Source: Chlorobiota bacterium (GTDB lineage Bacteria; Bacteroidota; Bacteroidia; Bacteroidales; JAADGE01). From it: 6,944 nt of DNA. Within the stretch, counting starts at the first letter, position 1, and each line of letters begins with the position of its first letter. The stretch spans positions 1-6,944 of the forward strand of contig JAUVIG010000200.1 of the NCBI GenBank assembly GCA_030592825.1, in the 5' to 3' direction. The notes beneath the pieces were generated by a model, which worked only from the letters and a program-made list of their open reading frames with translations, had not been told where the DNA came from and searched no databases. Of the stretch, positions 5,102 through 6,944 are shown piece after piece. The position numbers and the translations under genes are program-made.

Positions 5102-5527
5102 TTGGGAAGAATATTATCAATAGATTACGGAAGAAAACGTGTAGGGATTGCTGTCAGTGATCCTCTTAAGATTATTGCAACCGGGTTAACAACAGTGCAT
5201 TCAAAAGATATATTTGAATTTTTGAGAGATTATTTAGATAATGAAGAAGTTGAAACAATTGTTGTCGGATACCCGAAAGATCTTAAAAATAATGATGCAG
5301 AATCTATGAGATTTGTTAAACCGTTTATTAAAAAGTTACATAAAACCTTCCCCGATACAGAAATAGATATTTATGACGAAAGATTTACTTCTAAATTAGC
5401 AAAAATTGCAATGATTGAAGGAGGTTTAAAAAAGAAAGATCGGCAAAATAAAGCATTGATTGATAAGTTGAGTGCAGTAATAATCTTACAATCTTATATG
5501 GATTACAGAAAATTTAAAGAAAAATGA
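5102..5527 (+). CDS. ruvX: RuvX/YqgF family: putative pre-16S rRNA nuclease / Holliday junction resolvase
   Basis: The 141-residue protein, full length for the family, has the RNase H-like fold signature of YqgF. These are GRILSIDYGRKRVGIAVSDP (catalytic D8), VVGYPKDL (55-61), YDERFTS (91-97, catalytic E93) and DKLSAVIILQSY (121-132, catalytic D121). Homologues take part in maturing the 5' end of 16S rRNA and were first described as Holliday junction resolvases; the rRNA role is the better supported one. It is cytoplasmic. The start must be the TTG at 5102, because an in-frame TAA lies only four bases upstream (5096-5098) and the conserved first strand begins at once. The stop overlaps the def start (ATGA), implying translational coupling. 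It is first in a three-gene plus-strand operon. Confidence 0.93.
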   Translation: MGRILSIDYGRKRVGIAVSDPLKIIATGLTTVHSKDIFEFLRDYLDNEEVETIVVGYPKDLKNNDAESMRFVKPFIKKLHKTFPDTEIDIYDERFTSKLAKIAMIEGGLKKKDRQNKALIDKLSAVIILQSYMDYRKFKEK

Positions 5528-6087
5528 TTTTACCCGTACATATAATCGGCTCATCGGTTCTCAGAAAAGTTGCAGTTGATATTGATAAAGATTATCAAGA
5601 TATTAAAATATTGATTGAAAATATGTATGACACCATGCATAGTTCTGACGGAGTTGGTTTGGCTGCTCCGCAAACAGGAAAATCAATCAGATTATTTATT
5701 GTAGATGCTTCACCAATGGCTGAAGATGAACCGGAATTAAAAGACCTGAAAAAGACATTTATTAATGCTCGTATTACAGAGAAAAAAGGAGGTTTAACGC
5801 TTTCAAGTGAAGGATGTTTAAGTATCCCTGATATTAGAGAAGATGTTTTAAGATATCCGGAGATTACTATTGAATATGTTGATGAAAATTTTGAGAAGCA
5901 TACAGAAAAATTTGAAGGAACTGCTGCAGTAATTATACAACATGAATATGATCATCTTGAGGGAATTTTATTTACTGATAAAGTTTCAGCATTAAGGAAA
6001 AAGTTTTTGAAAAGAAAATTAGCTAATATTGCAAAAGGAAGTTTTAACAGAAAATATAAAGTAATTCTAGGAGAAAAATACAGATAA
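5524..6087 (+). CDS. def: Peptide deformylase
   Basis: The 187-residue enzyme removes the formyl group from the N-terminal methionine of nascent proteins at the ribosome. All three family motifs are intact: GVGLAAPQ (43-50), EGCLS (96-100) and QHEYDHLEG (139-147). The metal ligands are C98, H140 and H144, and the catalytic base is E141. The EGCLS form and overall length fit the bacterial type 1 enzymes. An acidic insertion at about 64-76 (PMAEDEPELKDLK) lies between motifs I and II, as commonly seen in Bacteroidota. The ATG overlaps the ruvX stop by four bases (ATGA). The MBL-fold gene follows six bases after the stop, so the three genes should be co-transcribed. There is no sign of degeneration. 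Confidence 0.97.
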   Translation: MILPVHIIGSSVLRKVAVDIDKDYQDIKILIENMYDTMHSSDGVGLAAPQTGKSIRLFIVDASPMAEDEPELKDLKKTFINARITEKKGGLTLSSEGCLSIPDIREDVLRYPEITIEYVDENFEKHTEKFEGTAAVIIQHEYDHLEGILFTDKVSALRKKFLKRKLANIAKGSFNRKYKVILGEKYR

Positions 6088-6093
6088 ATTGAA

Positions 6094-6942
6094 ATGAACT
6101 TATACAAAATAGAAACAGGAAATTTAAAATTAGACGGAGGAGCCATGTTCGGGGTTGTTCCTAAAGCATTATGGCAGAATTTATATCCCGCTGACGAAAA
6201 AAATTTATGTAATTGGTCCATGCGATGCTTATTGATTGAAACAGAAGACAGGAAAGTTTTAATTGATACAGGAATGGGAGATAAACAAGGGAAGAAATTC
6301 TTCAGTTATTATTTGCCTAACGGAGATGAAACTCTTGAATCTTCATTAAAAGAGAACGGTTTTACTCCTGAAGATATTACCGATGTTATTTTAACTCATT
6401 TGCATTTTGACCATGTCGGAGGTGCTGTTAATTATAATGAAAAAAAAGAACTTGTACCCGCATTTCCCAATGCAATTTATCATGTCAGTCGATCTCATTG
6501 GGAGTTAGCCGTAAATCCTAACAGAAGAGAAAAGGCATCTTTTCTTCCCGAAAACTTCATACCTTTACAAGAGCATAAGCAATTAAATCTGATTGAAGAT
6601 GAGGGAGAGATCATTCCCGGTATTGAAATAAAGATATTTAACGGCCATACAGTAGGGCAGATTATTCCTTATATAAAATATAAAAATAAGACAATAGTTT
6701 ACGGAGGAGATCTTTTCCCTTCAACTGCACATATTCCTATGCCGTATATAATGAGTTATGACACACAACCTTTGATAACTCTAAAAGACAAAAAACGCTT
6801 TTTTGACGATGCCGTAAAACATGATCATGTTTTATTTTTTGAGCATGATATTTATAATGAATGTTGTACATTGATTGAAAATGAAAAAGGTGTAAGGGTA
6901 AAAGACCTTTTCACATTAGAAGAATTTATTAAAAATAATTAA
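6094..6942 (+). CDS. MBL-fold metallohydrolase, lactonase-like
   Basis: The 282-residue protein carries the full di-metal ligand set of metallo-beta-lactamase-fold hydrolases: HLHFDH (H102, H104, D106, H107), GHTVGQ (H185), GGDL (D206) and FFEHD (H251). An LIDTGMGDK strand (56-64) precedes the metal loop. No signal peptide is seen, so it is probably cytoplasmic. The set HxHxDH, H, D, H is that of the AHL-lactonase/quorum-quenching branch of the superfamily, but the substrate cannot be told from sequence. Its opening GNLKLDGGAMFGVVPKALW and the SMRCLLIE strand match, from memory, a widely conserved Bacteroidota family of unknown substrate. It starts six bases after def and is complete, with its stop at the last bases of the window. 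Coupling to def and ruvX suggests steady housekeeping expression and not an inducible quorum-quenching role. Confidence 0.93.
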   Translation: MNLYKIETGNLKLDGGAMFGVVPKALWQNLYPADEKNLCNWSMRCLLIETEDRKVLIDTGMGDKQGKKFFSYYLPNGDETLESSLKENGFTPEDITDVILTHLHFDHVGGAVNYNEKKELVPAFPNAIYHVSRSHWELAVNPNRREKASFLPENFIPLQEHKQLNLIEDEGEIIPGIEIKIFNGHTVGQIIPYIKYKNKTIVYGGDLFPSTAHIPMPYIMSYDTQPLITLKDKKRFFDDAVKHDHVLFFEHDIYNECCTLIENEKGVRVKDLFTLEEFIKNN

Positions 6943-6944
6943 AA

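Noticed and set aside
5952..6221. Minus-strand frame across the def/MBL junction
   Set aside because: It overlaps the catalytic end of def and the start of the MBL gene, both certain.

Overview
The window looks like a piece of a low-GC (about 30%) Bacteroidota chromosome, probably Bacteroidales/Marinilabiliales-like or a related environmental lineage. The evidence is a secreted protein ending in a type IX secretion (T9SS type A) C-terminal sorting domain, a lipoprotein with a CKKDD lipobox context, absence of Shine-Dalgarno sequences, perfect Bacteroidetes-type -7 boxes (TAnnTTTG), and a tight ruvX-def pair with close Bacteroidota homologues. The genus cannot be fixed from the sequence.

Layout. 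(1) Positions 1-214, minus strand: the 5' part of a gene for a small exported protein. Its frame closes at a TGA after 53 codons but stays open again to the window edge, so it may be an interrupted gene. (2) Positions 277-2063, plus strand: a cytoplasmic leucine-rich-repeat protein of about 16 perfectly phased 23-residue repeats, followed after 8 bases by a Vsr-like mismatch endonuclease that has lost the zinc-binding residues of E. coli Vsr. (3) Positions 2064-2228: a convergent intergenic stretch holding a coding-like scrap on the minus strand. (4) Positions 2229-4737, minus strand: a lipoprotein gene, then a strong hairpin, then a T9SS-exported protein that appears to be a seven-bladed propeller. 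(5) Positions 4738-5101: a 364-base divergent control region crowded with nested and mutually exclusive inverted repeats. (6) Positions 5102-6942, plus strand: the housekeeping cluster ruvX, def and an MBL-fold hydrolase, overlapping or nearly touching.

How they work together. The right-hand cluster joins pre-16S rRNA processing (RuvX/YqgF), N-terminal deformylation of nascent proteins (Def) and an uncharacterised lactonase-like metallohydrolase. The minus-strand pair encodes envelope or surface proteins of unknown function. The LRR/Vsr pair is the most accessory-looking part: a Vsr-like nuclease with no cytosine methyltransferase among its neighbours here.

The most interesting non-coding signal is the leader of the lipoprotein gene. 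On the minus strand a short GC-rich hairpin competes with a long terminator-like stem ending in six Ts, upstream of the lipoprotein start. This resembles an attenuator, or alternatively a REP-like mobile palindrome. No CRISPR array, tRNA, rRNA or intact insertion sequence was seen.
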